DNA of 64,000 bases from Linum tenue (GCA_946122785.1 CAMGYJ010000005.1:66786200-66850199), one strand, 5' to 3'; counted from the stretch's first letter, positions 48,708-60,575 are shown. Made by a program: numbers and translations. Notes: generated from the sequence alone by a model not told the origin.

Positions 48708-51084
48708 GAAACATGCATTTGAGTTGGAACTTTATGTGACTAACAAAGGCCAAATTCCTTATTTTAATTATTATTTAATACTTAATTATTATAAATAGAG
48801 GATAACTTTAAAATCGCGGCCCAAATATCATTGGTTCGAATATTCCATATCAAATTGCAGTGTTGAATATGTAAAAGCGATGCATAATCTTTGTGTAAAC
48901 TATATGGGACTGGTTCTTTGAACATTTTAGTTCGGCTAAAGCGGACTGGTTCTTTATATACACTTTACACAATATATAATACTAAAATGAAAAAACTGTT
49001 GTCTCATTTCAAATTTTCTACAACGAAAACGAAAGTAGAAATTATATTTTTCTTAATAATTATTTTACAGAAACTACAAAATTCCAAAATCCAGAAATTG
49101 TTGCTTAATCTAAAAATCAGAGCATCAAAAATCAATATTCACAATTTTTTTTTGTTGAATGCAAATTTTATTTAATATATCACTTATTTGAGAGATTTTT
49201 CTATATACCAAGTAAAATGAAACAAGTTATAGCCAAAGTCAACAGCTTTGGCTCGAAGATGATGACATGCTTCTTCGTGGGAGAAAGAAATACATGCGGT
49301 ACCGTCAGAGATCTGGAGAGCAAAGACGAAAAGGATACAATACGAGTTCGTGAATGAGTACTGTGAAATAGATCATCAAATCATGGGCTTGGGGCTGAAT
49401 AAAATGATAGGAGGTTAGTTAGATAGCCGATGATATAGAATTTTCCAATTTGGTACATTTACAGGAGATCTCCAAAGTCGGCTCAGGAAACAAAGAATCG
49501 AAGGGGAAGAAAAAGATATAGACTCTTTTATTAACAACTAATTGAGTGCATGGGGGTGGATAAACGATGCTTCATTTCTCTTTTCCTTTTTTAAAAAGTA
49601 AAACAAAATTGCATCGTAAACTTTTTTGGTTTTCTATTCACCTTTTGAAGTTTGTTTTTTTGGTCTAATCAGATTATTTAAAGCTATTATTCTACTAAAA
49701 TAATTTTTTTTTCACTGCATTGATGTAATATTTTGACCAAAATATTTTAGTAAGTTAAATGATATATTAATTAAAATAATATAACATTCACCCTTTTTCG
49801 GGGCACTCAAATGATAATTCTTGAAGAGTATACACTCTTACGCTCCCATTCTAGCTTCTGCTCCGCGAATTGGTAAGATAAATCCGTCAAGTCAATTCTG
49901 TTGACAAAGAGACTATTGGAAGAACTTGCCTTCCATCACATATTGTCTTCCCTGACAAACACCCCCATGCTCAATTTCCACTTGGTCGTTACTCATTAAT
50001 TCCACTTCTGACACACATCGCTACCATAGGAGTGCGTCCTTCATCGTGTGACGAATACATTTTGTTGGAGTGCATTTTAAGAGCTCAAAGGAGGATAATA
50101 GAAAATAGCAGATAGAGAAACAAATGTAGATAGTCTGGTCGAGGAAGAATATTACTCATATGTAGATGAGATTTTATATAATTTATAAATATATGAACAA
50201 TATAATAATTTTTCATATATCCGGGCAAAAGCGGACTAAAACAATTAGATCATTAACCCTCTACCCACTTAATCGACTGGGCCAATGGGCTAAACCAGGT
50301 TGACAACCTTTGATACTTGAAATCCATATATTCTAAAAATTCTGGGTTCCAATTTTATGATTGAGTGAAATCCGTATATAATATATATTACAAGGGCATG
50401 TTTGATGTGAAAAATAAAATGGATAGATTTGAGAACAATGGATTATAAAGTGACAATTTATGCTATTAAGTCCACATGAAAAGTCAAAGATTGTATTGAT
50501 AGAGTAGAATTTAAGGTTTTATAATCTTGAATTTTCGTAACTTTTGTACGTGCATTCGTATCTAACACTTAACATCCTCGACTTATTATTCAATCAAGCC
50601 TATACACTAAATTTTAATAATTTTTACAATAAGCACTATGTTTTCGTGTTCTTCCATATTTGAGATTTCTAGACATAATCTTTTCGTTATTCTCTTGATA
50701 TTTTTATATACCTTCAATTCCTACCATTCTAGATCACATATATTTTTTTTCAACTCCAACTTCATATCCGATAATAAAAATTCCACAAATTTCTTCTAAG
50801 ATATGAAAAAAATACACAACTGTAAATTAGGAGGACTTGATAAAAAAGTACATATTAACTCATTTTCGGTAATGTCATAATTAGCAAATACCATAAAGAT
50901 TACTATGAAATAATGAATTAAATATTTTAGAAACTTCAACTTATTTAAAAACATGAAGAGATTTATCAAAATAAAATAAAATTCATTCGACCAACGAATC
51001 GGGTTAATATTTTAAATATAATTATAAATTAACCAATATTAATGATAAAGGAGCTGCCCTCCCGTTCGCCGGTTCGTTTATGGG
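48708..51084. other. AT-rich intergenic DNA, no gene recognised
   Basis: Apart from the repeat copy near 48790-49060 (see 46751-47859), nothing is recognised. Open frames are short. Confidence 0.5.
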
Positions 51085-51382
51085 AATTCTCTTAGGGATG
51101 GCAACAAAATCCGAACCCACGGGTACCCACCAGACCCAACCCGGTCAACGCGGGTAAAATCCGTGTTGACGGGTTTTGGGCCGGGTTTGGGTTTAAACCC
51201 GTTCACTATTCATCGGGTTGGGTTGGGTTTGGGTTTAGGTAAACCCGACCCATGGGTACCCGCCCTCACCCATATAATTAATTTTCTCGGTATATTTAGT
51301 ATTCTAAAAAACTAATCTTATTTATGTTTGTGGAGACATGTCTAATTTTTCTTTCTAATTGTGTAGAACGAAGTTGATGTTA

Positions 51383-52824
51383 TGACTCGCTAAGACACAA
51401 CACCTAACAATGGCCAAGTGTAACCAATGAAAGGGACTGCAGTATAGTGGCTCAAGTAATAAATATCGAATCCACGGGTCTCTAGAGTTACTATTACTCA
51501 GCTTCAGTTCATTAACTAGCAAACCAAATTAAGATGAAAGAACTAAAACTACTCTAGCAAACTACAGTTAAAGTTAATCTAATTACAGGTTGGGAACTCA
51601 CTTGGTATGATTCCCCCTATCCACTAGCCAGATTAACGATTGATGATCTCTAACTTGTTTCACTTTCATTCACAATGCGGAGAATCCTTGACTAGACCTT
51701 GAGTCTCGACTAAAGCAACAAGGCCCTCTTGAGTCAATTGCCTAGAGGGACGTATCCTTCTCTAGAACAACCGATCAAGGCGTTCTGAACTAGATTCCCT
51801 CTATCGAATGAGGTTCTCAATCGATACAAAGCAGTGAATCAACCCTCGACTAAAGAAATCGATCAACTACTATCAATCTATGGTGCTCTATTGACCTAAT
51901 CAGATATTCGCTCTCATAGGATCAAAGCAGAATCAATAATCTCGACTAAAGCATAATTGAATGATGAAAACATGCATAGATTGAATATGAACTCAAGATT
52001 ATCAAGTAGGAGTAATCATACAATCATCCAATCAAACAAACGTAGCTAGGTTTCCTCAAAACCTAAGTGAAGGGAAGTTACTCCATAGAGAAGAGAGAGA
52101 CTGCAGTAAGAATCTTCAGATGATCAGTCTAAAAGTCCGGGCTTGTTCCTCCAGCTTCCTAAGCAAAGAAATCCTCCAATTCCACTCCAAGAATTCCCTC
52201 AAATCGCCCTCTCTCTCTTTGGTTCGTCCCTTGGGTGTTTGGGATCCAAAACCCAGCTCTCCCTCTCCTTTGGCTCGAATTTGGGTTAAAAAACCCGATT
52301 CTGGGCAAAACACGATCGAGGGCACGGCCGTGTTTTGCTTTTGCCCGCCCGTGTTTTGCCCCGTGTTAAAAACACGTCCGCGCGCGTCGGCCAAAACACG
52401 GTCGTGCCTAAATATGGGCACGGCCGTGTTTTGATTTAGGCGTGCCCGTGTTTTTACTGCCGAACCTGTTCCCCTATATTCAATGCTTCGTTTCTCCCTC
52501 GTCCGGACTCCGAATCAGTCGCCGTTTGATCCCAGACGCTCGTTGTCTCGTCCTCTTTCTTTTCATGACAAAATTTCATGATTCTTTGTCCATAAAGTGA
52601 GGTAGAAATCCATTCTTCTTCAGGTCATGCCCGAGTTTCTTCTCCTGAATCGGCAATTGATCTCTGATTGACTTGAAACTTGCGCCTATGCTTCACTTTG
52701 TGTGCTAGGACCTGAAATGTAACAAAGGAACACAACCTAGCATAAAATAGGCCAAAGAATCAATAATGCAAGCTTAAACGATCAAGAAACAAAGGGGAAA
52801 ACATGTACAAATATCGAGTCATCA
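51383..52824 (-). repeat. LTR 1 (3' outer LTR), 1442 bp
   Basis: Runs TGATGACTCG...CGAGTCA on the minus strand. It is nearly identical to the LTR at 59140-60575, differing by scattered substitutions and small indels (for example an extra 6 bp near 51567). It contains clustered CACGGCCGTG-type palindromes at about 52320-52435. Confidence 0.93.
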
Positions 52825-52841
52825 AATCCCCCCACACTTAA
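52825..52841 (-). other. Polypurine tract beside LTR 1
   Basis: Minus strand TTAAGTGTGGGGGGATT, identical to the tract at 56954-56970, directly before the 3' outer LTR. Confidence 0.88.
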
Positions 52842-54149
52842 CCGTTTGCTTGTCCCCAAGAAAACCTAACTCAAACCAATGCAGCTCTCCAGACCTCTAT
52901 AGCAACATACAACCCTGATCGTCGGTAGAGGATTTCCTATATCATATAGCAGCTTACGAGGTCAACTGGTCTTCTAAGACGTTCCCTATCTCTCTCAATG
53001 CGAGTACTAGACTCAAGCCAGGATCATGAGAAGAAGTAGAAGTAAGACAGTCAGTTCATGGATAAAGGGACTCACACCATTCACAACCAATGACTCGTTG
53101 TACCGGGGTGCTCTTTCACTTCATTTCACCGTTGGAACCCCTTTTTCACTTTCAGTTTACTTACTTTTTTTTCCTTTTTATTCACTTGGCGGGGGTTCCA
53201 ACTGAAGTCTTTTGCACGGTCGACCCTTATTAGTCGAGCAAGAGCAATTTCTGTACATCTGGCGCTCGCCAGAGTACTTCTTTTAACTCCTTTTCCTCAA
53301 CTCGTGCGGAGGGTCAATGAAATTAAGGGGGGTCGGAAGATCTATCCGTGCCCTTAAAAACACATCCTCGAGTAGGCAAACCGTTCAACGGGTGAAAATT
53401 TTACTTGTACTAGAGACATCTTAGCTTCACCTTGTAGGAGTACCCCACTAAGGATCACTGAAATCTCTTCCAAAACCCGATTTTGTGCAATAAACGGTGC
53501 CACACACGTTGGGCTTACCCCATGTTTAAGATTTAATGATTTTGACATGGAGGACCAACTTCATTTCATTTTTCACACGAGCACCCTGTTCGATACACGA
53601 GTCCATAACACAATCCAAACAGAGTCCACATTACCACATGAATTCAACGGTCTTAGCTCCACTAATTCACAAAATCAACTGGCACAGCAGAGAGCTAGAT
53701 AGGAAAAATCTTATACTTCAACATCCTCCATAGTGCTACACTACCTCCCTAGGTTGCACATTACTAAAGAGATTGTCGATTCAAAGCATACTGAGCAGGC
53801 AATTTGCAAGGAAACATGTACTTGGAGCCCTCAAATTTAAAAATTTGGATAATGGACTAGGCTCCAAGCACACAAACAGCCAAACATTCACACGCATTCA
53901 TAATCGAACATCCCCCCACACTTAAGCACGACATTGTCCTCAATGGAGGAAAGATAAGGAGGGTAGAATGAAGTTACCAGATCAATGGTGAATGATGGTG
54001 GACATGGCAGGCGGTGCATTCCAGGAGGAGAGAGTAGTCGAAACACAAACACCACACAAAATCTCACAAAGGTTGAGTTATTGACTCTAAAATCAAATAA
54101 CAAAACTGACTCAACCGAGGAGAAAAAGAGAAAGAAATGCAAACCGACT

Positions 54150-54195
54150 GGTTGGGTTGCCTCCCAACAAGCGCTTCTTTCACGTCGTGAGCCGG
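54150..54195 (-). other. Conserved gypsy-element motif downstream of the ORF
   Basis: Minus strand CACGACGTGAAAGAAGCGCT followed by TGTTGGGAGGCAACCCAA. Near-identical GCGCTT...GGGAGGCAACCCAA motifs are, from general knowledge, frequent in the 3' non-coding part of Athila/Tat-type retrotransposons. TTGGGAGGCAACCCAA is itself an inverted repeat able to form a stem-loop. Confidence 0.6.
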
Positions 54196-54205
54196 ACGAT
54201 AGTTC

Positions 54206-55444
54206 CTAAGTTTCGATCCACCCCAAAACCTCCTTGAAGTTGAGGTTCTCGTCAATGAGGTGGATTCTCAAGCCACGAGCATGTGGTATGACAGGTGATG
54301 GAAGCTCGTGCACTTGATGCGGACGAAGTCTCCACCCTCGAGACCTCTTCTTCTCTTCTCTCGTCTCATTGCCCCAAACCAGATATGACAACATCGATTG
54401 ACCACCATCGCGTCCACCAAGAGGGACCGATGTCGATGTGGCCTTGGTCTGGCAAAGAGACACTGCAAATGGGTCCTTGCTAAGTAGTTCCTCGAAGTTT
54501 GGTGGAGATATCACATGCAACTCATGGCCAGTGCAAGCCTCTTCCACCTCAACTTCGCCCTCAGCCTGGACGCCAATTGCTTCTTCAACCTCCCTTTCTT
54601 CTTCATGTGGTATCACCCCTGGGAAATGATAAAGAACTCCTTCTGCTTCACTTTTGTCATCCTCCACAACTTCTTTCTGCACCCTTTCTCTCTCTTCTTC
54701 TTCTAGCACGGATTGGAGAGCAAGTTGCCAAGCAATTTCTTTCATGAGATCTTCTTGCATCTCCTCACTCATGCCCGCCTCTTCAAAGCTCGGTGTGGGA
54801 TGTGGGAAGGGTTGGTCGGCTACTACAGGACATTCTTGATCATGATCTTCACGGGAGCTCTCCGTGATAATCTCTGTTTGCTCCACAATGTCCTTGTAGC
54901 CTTCTTCTTCCTCCTCCTCTTCTTGTATGGTAGCAGAAGGGTGATCTGGAGCAGGTTGTGCGAAAGATCGCTCAAGATCATCGGCGCTCTTCTTAAGGCT
55001 CAAGAGGATCTCCTCTGTTTCACGATAGGCCTGGACACAATGATCCATCCTGGAGCATGATCTCTCACAATCTCGAGCAAACTGCTCCATGAGAAGCCTC
55101 AATTCATAGTTTGGATCTGGCTGTGGAGTGTAGCATGGCTCTGTAGAATGGCCCGTGAAGGCCGCCATGGGTAACTCCAGCGCCGATGGCCCTTCTGGTT
55201 GTGGGAGAAATTCTTCTTGATAATGAGGTTGTTCTTGATATGCCCAGGGATCCGGTTGTTCTCCGTAGTAAGGGGGTTGGTACTGGAACCCGAATCCATA
55301 GTCTTCTCCTCCTTGATTGCTCCAGGGAGTCTCGGGGTAATACCACTCGGATGGTGGTGGATACCCCCAATGATTGGAGAAGCCATGAGGATCCATGATT
55401 CCGATCTGCACCAACAAAAACAAAAACACCCAAGTGAAAAGCAA
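54206..55444 (-). CDS. Acidic, Pro/Tyr-rich ORF of the left retrotransposon unit
   Basis: An open frame of 412 codons; the likely start is the second Met at 55396 (MDPHGFSNHWGYPPPSEWYY), since the first 16 residues are hydrophobic leader-like sequence running out of the PBS region. It has a Tyr/Pro-rich N-terminus, a helical middle with Cys (ARDCERSCSRMDHCVQAYRE) and long Glu-rich stretches, and ends FKEVLGWIET. It occupies the place gag would have, starting about 70-110 bases after the PBS. I do not recognise a Pfam-type domain; such ORFs occur in non-autonomous Athila/Tat-like elements. The frame is intact, unlike the gag of the other unit, which hints at selection or recent age. Confidence 0.7.
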   Translation of the reverse strand: MLFTWVFLFLLVQIGIMDPHGFSNHWGYPPPSEWYYPETPWSNQGGEDYGFGFQYQPPYYGEQPDPWAYQEQPHYQEEFLPQPEGPSALELPMAAFTGHSTEPCYTPQPDPNYELRLLMEQFARDCERSCSRMDHCVQAYRETEEILLSLKKSADDLERSFAQPAPDHPSATIQEEEEEEEGYKDIVEQTEIITESSREDHDQECPVVADQPFPHPTPSFEEAGMSEEMQEDLMKEIAWQLALQSVLEEEERERVQKEVVEDDKSEAEGVLYHFPGVIPHEEEREVEEAIGVQAEGEVEVEEACTGHELHVISPPNFEELLSKDPFAVSLCQTKATSTSVPLGGRDGGQSMLSYLVWGNETREEKKRSRGWRLRPHQVHELPSPVIPHARGLRIHLIDENLNFKEVLGWIET

Positions 55445-55508
55445 GGGTGGAAAACAAAAGACAAACGCTAAAGTAACAAACTTCTGCCTTTCCTAATACT
55501 CTAGAAAG

Positions 55509-55526
55509 TCCCCGGCAACGGCGCCA
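55509..55526 (-). other. Primer binding site, tRNA-Asp type (second unit)
   Basis: The same 18 bases as at 59116, 6 bases inside the middle LTR. It shows that the middle LTR is arranged as the 5' LTR of the left unit as well as the 3' LTR of the right unit. Confidence 0.92.
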
Positions 55527-55532
55527 AAAACT

Positions 55533-56953
55533 TGACTCACTCCTACTGTCACTCTAAAAAATGGCCAAGTGTAACCACTTCCTAAAGCGTAGTATAGCGG
55601 GTTTGGGTTTTAATGTCAACCCGGGTCCTAGATGTGATGACTACTAAGTGAATTCGTATTATCTAGCAATGAAACTTTAGTGAAGATCTAAACTAACAAG
55701 CAAACAAAGCAACTAAACGGTTGTTTTCAGGTTAAGAGAGGTCACCCGGATATGGTTCCCCCTAGACTGCAGTTAAGCCGGATTGTAATTACCAAGTTCA
55801 ATTTCTATGATAGTTATACTGCGGAAGGTTCTCAAACAGTCTGAAGTCTCGACTAAAGGTCTTCAGACCCTCTCAATCTGAGTCTCTAGCGGGCGACTAA
55901 CCTCCACCGGAGTAAACAGATTGAGGCCCTATGAACAAAACCTCCACTACCGAATTGAATTCGGTACAGAATAGTGAATTGGCTCCTCGACTAAAGTCAC
56001 CAATTCACTACCTTCGATTAAGGATACTCTATCAACCTAGGCAGATATTATCATTCTAGGTTAAAGCAGAAACAACAGGAATTTGATCAGGATTCATGCC
56101 ATTCAATCATTCAAACCTCAATCGAATATAATCAAATCATAGAAACAGTACTTGGGTTCATACAATCAATCCTAACATACAGATCTAGGGTTTCCCACAC
56201 CCAGATGAATGGGAGAACTACTCCATGGAGAAAGAAGCAAAAGCAGAATCAGATGCGGAAACCATACTGTGAAGGATGGATTTCAGCTCCTGGACGTTGA
56301 TTGGCACTCTTCCAAGCTCAAGCCAAGCTCCAATGGTGATGAAGATCAAGCTAGGGCACTTGGAGACTCTTGTTCGTCGCTTTCTCTCTCTAGGAGTCGC
56401 TCTATCTCTCTAAAACTCGAATCCCCCTTCTTTTGGCTGAAAATCTGCCTAAAAGGGCATCAGTGGCCAAAGCACGGTCGAGGGCACGGCCGTGCTTTGC
56501 CTCAGCCCGCCCGTGCTTTGGCTAGGGTTAATTACACGGCCACAGAACACGGCCGTGTTCTGAAGGCCTCCTGCCCGTGTTTTTACTGCCGAACCTGTTC
56601 CCCTATATTCAATGCTTCGTTTCTCCCTCGTCCGGACTCCGAATCAGTCGCCGTTTGATCCCAGACGCTCGTAGTCTCGTTCTCTTTCTTTTCATGACAA
56701 GCTTGCACGATTATTTTTCCATAAAGTGAGGTAGAAATCCATTCTTCTTCAGGTCATGCCAGAGTTTCTTCTCCCGAATCGCCAATTGATCTCCGATTGA
56801 CTTGAAACTTGCGCCTATGCTTCACTTTATGTGCTAGGACCTGAAACGTAACAAAGGAACACAACCTAGCGTAAAATAGGCCAAAGAAGCGATAATGCAA
56901 GCTTAAACGATCAAGAAACAAAGGGGAAAACATGTGCAAATATCGAGTCATCA
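55533..56953 (-). repeat. LTR 2 (middle LTR), 1421 bp
   Basis: Shares both termini and the upstream part (plus-strand 56580-56953) with the outer LTRs almost base for base, but the rest (55545-56570) is only recognisably related. It is bordered by a PBS on one side and a PPT on the other and has no target duplication of its own. Confidence 0.9.
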
Positions 56954-56970
56954 AATCCCCCCACACTTAA
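56954..56970 (-). other. Polypurine tract beside the middle LTR
   Basis: Minus strand TTAAGTGTGGGGGGATT directly before the LTR start TGATGACTCG. An identical tract lies beside LTR 1. Confidence 0.88.
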
Positions 56971-57385
56971 CCGTTTGCTTGTCCCCAAGCAAACCAAGTC
57001 AGACACAAGATAAGCTCAAAACAGGGCATGTCATATCGGCACAAAACACGTGGATCATACTGGCTTTCGATCATCAACACATGGCCACTCGAACGACAAC
57101 CTAGACAACCACCACAGACGACATTCGAATGCAATAAAACCGAGCAAAGGAAGAGTTCTCTTCTGTTCACCAACCAACATAGACTTGACTCAATCACTTG
57201 TTCAAAACAATCACTTCATGCACAAAGCTCAATATATCAGAATTAAGACAGAGCAATCTAGGTCCTCACCAGGGTAAAGAGTATAGAGAATATGAGAAAA
57301 TGAATCACTCACTCACGACCAGTGGGATCAGGACAATTTGATGCGAAAGATGCGCATGCTTATTCTCTCAATCCCTAACGTCTCT

Positions 57386-58970
57386 TCACCATGAATTGGG
57401 GATGGTGGTGGCAGGTAGAGTCCCCGGGGGTCGGGCAGTAAGTTGGCGCGCTAGGGCACCGACTTGGTGCTGTAAATCTTGCAGAATAGCACCCTGGTTC
57501 CACTGTCCTGCCTCCAGAGAGGCTATGCTCTGGTCCACCCTCGTGAAATTTTCCTGGCTGGTGGTCATGAATGCCGCCAAAATATTCTTCAGATCGGTCA
57601 TCTGGTTATCGGGAGCTGGGCTGCTGCTGGCTCGGCATACTGTCGCTGGGGCTGCTGGAATGGCTGCCCCTGTCTAGGCAGGTAGGGCTGCTGATGTGGT
57701 GGTGGCCCCTGCCTAGCCTGGAAGGGCTGCCTCTGCTGAAAACCACCCGCTGGTGCTGGGAAACCAGGTGGTTTAGTGGTGTTGCTGCTCCAGGCGAAGT
57801 TGGGATGCTGGCGCCATCCTTCATTGTAGGTGTTGCTGTATGGGTCCAGGCGCCGAGCATTTGCGATGAAGTCCACCTGTTCTTGGGGAGTAGAGGACTC
57901 CCTCATAGCCTGACAGTCATCCACCCGGTGATTCGGGCTCTCACACCACTGACACTGAGCTGCTGGAGGCGGAGCTGTACCTCGGCCCGGAAGGAGACTG
58001 TTGGGCTGCTTCAATGTCTGCACCAACTCAGCCACCTGCTGCTCTAACCCGGACCTGGCCTCCATAGCGTGCACACCCCGGTCCCGGGAATTTCTGCCTC
58101 TGCTGCTCTGCCCCCAGGAATGATCGCGGGCAGCCAAGGTACTGATCATCTGGTTCAGCTCGGGTGGAGTCTTAGTAAGAATATCCCCTCCTGGGCATAG
58201 AGACTCGATCACCCTCTGGCTGTCTGGAGTGAGGGCGCTGTAGAAGTTCCCCACTGTGAAAGCATCACTGAAGCCATGATGGGGACACTGCCAGAAATAT
58301 CCCATGTACCGCTCCCATGCATCACGAAGTGACTCATCTGGCTCTTGGCGGAAGTGAGTGATCTCCCGCTGAATCTCTGTGGTCTTCGATGCCGGATAGT
58401 ACCTGTGCACGAACTTATCTGCCAGATCGTCCCAAGAAGTGATGGACAGTGGGGGCTGGGTCTCCAACCACCTCTTAGCATTCCCCACCAGAGAATGGGG
58501 GAAGAGGTGAAGGCGGATTGCGTCATCCGGGACACCGTTCAGCTTGAACCCGTTCGTCAGCTGCAGAAAACGGGAAAGATGTACCCGAGCCTCCTCATCC
58601 TTCAAGCCATGGAACTGGATAGAGGATGTAATGAGTTGAATCCAGCATGACTTGATCTCGAAGTTGTTTGCTGGAATGGGCAGATAGAGGATGACCGGGC
58701 GGATGTTAGCAATCCGCGGAGTGTAGTAATACTCCAAGGTGGGACCCGGTGGTGGTGGATGATGATGAACCCCAGCTCCCTGGGGATTGGGGTCGTTCCC
58801 CAGGAACTAGTTCTACGGAGGTGGGTTGTGATCGCCTTCCATCTCGTACTCGTCCTCGGACTCGCTGCTCAATTGGCCGTCTCTGCGCTCTTCCGTAGCC
58901 AGTCTAGTTCGCTGTTGTCTCCTAAGTTGGCGGCTGGTGCGTTCAATCTCTGGATCCAACGGCAGTAAAC
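57386..58970 (-). pseudogene. gag region of the composite retrotransposon, broken
   Basis: The main open part (58737-57598) contains a Retrotrans_gag domain (FLQLTNGFKLNGVPDDAIRL, LVGNAKRWLETQPPLSITSW, FRQEPDESLRDAWERYMGYF) and a zinc knuckle CQWCESPNHRVDDC (C-x2-C-x4-H-x4-C), then a Gln/Pro-rich tail. The N-terminal part is readable upstream to about 58970 in the same frame but is cut by two TAG stops near 58803-58812. A TGA at 57598-57600 ends the main frame; a gag-like C-terminal segment (57601-57386, QNFTR...GALARQL-type coiled coil, RPPGTLP) continues in another frame. Protease and polymerase are absent. Confidence 0.9.
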
Positions 58971-59115
58971 CTCCCGACTGGCTACGGGTCATGCACTATC
59001 TACACACAATCAAGCAATGCAAACCCGTGAAGGCACAAGTGGGAGGAACAAACAACCAATGCGAAAATGAAAATGCTAAAGTAACAGAAATCACTTTTCT
59101 TCAACAACCTAGCCG

Positions 59116-59133
59116 TCCCCGGCAACGGCGCCA
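59116..59133 (-). other. Primer binding site, tRNA-Asp type (5' unit)
   Basis: Minus strand TGGCGCCGTTGCCGGGGA, complementary to the 3' end of plant tRNA-Asp, 6 bases inside the 5' LTR. This site is typical of Athila/Tat-type gypsy elements. Confidence 0.92.
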
Positions 59134-59139
59134 AAAACT

Positions 59140-60575
59140 TGACTCGCTAAGACACAACACCTAACAATGGCCAAGTGTAACCAATGAAAGGGACTGCAGT
59201 ATAGTGGCTCAAGTAATAAATATCGAATCCACGGGTCTCTAGAGTTACTATTACTCAGCTTCAGTTCATTAACTAGCAAACCAAATTAAGATGAAAGAAC
59301 TAAAACTACTCTAGCAAACTACAGTTAATCTAATTACAGGTTGGGAACTCACTTGGTATGATTCCCCATAGCCACTAGCCAGATTAACGATTGATGATCT
59401 CTAACTTTTTTCACTTTCATTCACAATGCGGAGAATCCTTGACTAGACCTTGAGTCTCGACTAAAGGAACAAGGCCCTCTTGAGTCAATTGCCTAGAGGG
59501 ACGTATCCTTCTCTAGAACTACCGATCAAGGCGTTCTGAACTAGATTCCCTCTATCGAATGAGGTTCTCAATCGATACAAAGCAGTGAATCAACCCTCGA
59601 CTAAAGAAATCGATCAACTACTATCAATCTATGGTGCTCTATTGACCTAATCAGGTATTCGCTCTCATAGGATCAAAGCAGAATCAATAATCTCGACTAA
59701 AGCATAATTGAATGATGAAAACATGCATAGATTGAATATGAACTCAAGATTATCAAGTAGGAGTACTCATACAATCATCCAATCAAACAAACATAGCTAG
59801 GTTTCCTCAAAACCTAAGTGAAGGGAAGTTACTCCATAGAGAAGAGATAGACTGCAGTAAGAATCTTCAGATGATCAGTCTCCAATTCCGGGCTTGTTCC
59901 TCGAGCTTCCTAAGCAAAGAAATCCTCCAATTCCACTCCAAGAATGCCCTCAAATCACCCTCTCTCTCTTTAGTTCGTCCCTTGGGTGTTTGGGATCCAA
60001 AACCCAGCTCTCCCTCTCATTTGGCTCGAATTTGGGTTAAAAAACCCGATTCTGGGCAAAACACGATCGAGGGCACGACCGTGTTTTGCTTTTGCCCGCC
60101 CGTGTTTTGCCCCGTGTTAAAATCACGTCCGCGCGCGTCGGCCAAAACACGGTCGTGCCTAAATATGGGCACGACCGTGTTTTGATTTAGGCGTGCCCGT
60201 GTTTTTACTGCCGAACCTGTTCCCCTATATTCAATGCTTCGTTTCTCCCTCGTCCGGACTCCGAATCAGTCGCCGTTTGATCCCAGACGCTCGTAGTCTC
60301 GTCCTCTTTCTTTTCATGACAAAATTGCATGATTCTTTGTCCATAAAGTGAGGTAGAAATCCATTCTTCTTCAGGTCATGCCCGAGTTTCTTCTCCCGAA
60401 TCGCCAATTGATCTCTGATTGACTTGAAACTTGCGCCTATGCTTCACTTTATGTGCTAGGACCTGAAATGTAACAAAGGAACACAACCTAGCATAAAATA
60501 GGCCAAAAAAGCAATAATGCAAGCTTAAACGATCAAGAAACAAAGGGGAAAACATGTGCAAATATCGAGTCATCA
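59140..60575 (-). repeat. LTR 3 (5' outer LTR), 1436 bp
   Basis: The 5' LTR in the direction of transcription, nearly identical to LTR 1. Followed after 6 bp by the PBS at 59116-59133. Confidence 0.93.

Larger units (their letters stand above)
51383..60575 (-). mobile_element. Composite LTR retrotransposon with three LTRs
   Basis: The minus-strand order is LTR (60575-59140), PBS, gag region, PPT, LTR (56953-55533), PBS, second ORF, PPT, LTR (52824-51383). Only the outermost ends carry a target duplication, TGTTA (51378-51382 and 60576-60580). LTR ends are TGATGACTCG and GAGTCA, and the primer site matches tRNA-Asp, as in Athila/Tat-type Ty3/gypsy elements. No protease, reverse transcriptase, RNase H or integrase is seen, so the whole is non-autonomous. 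The outer two LTRs are nearly identical; the middle one is divergent over its downstream half. Confidence 0.93.

Noticed and set aside
52116..52434. Open frames of about 100 codons on both strands near 52.1-52.4 kb, repeated at 59.9-60.2 kb
   Set aside because: They lie wholly within LTR sequence and recur only because the LTR is repeated; no gene-like features.
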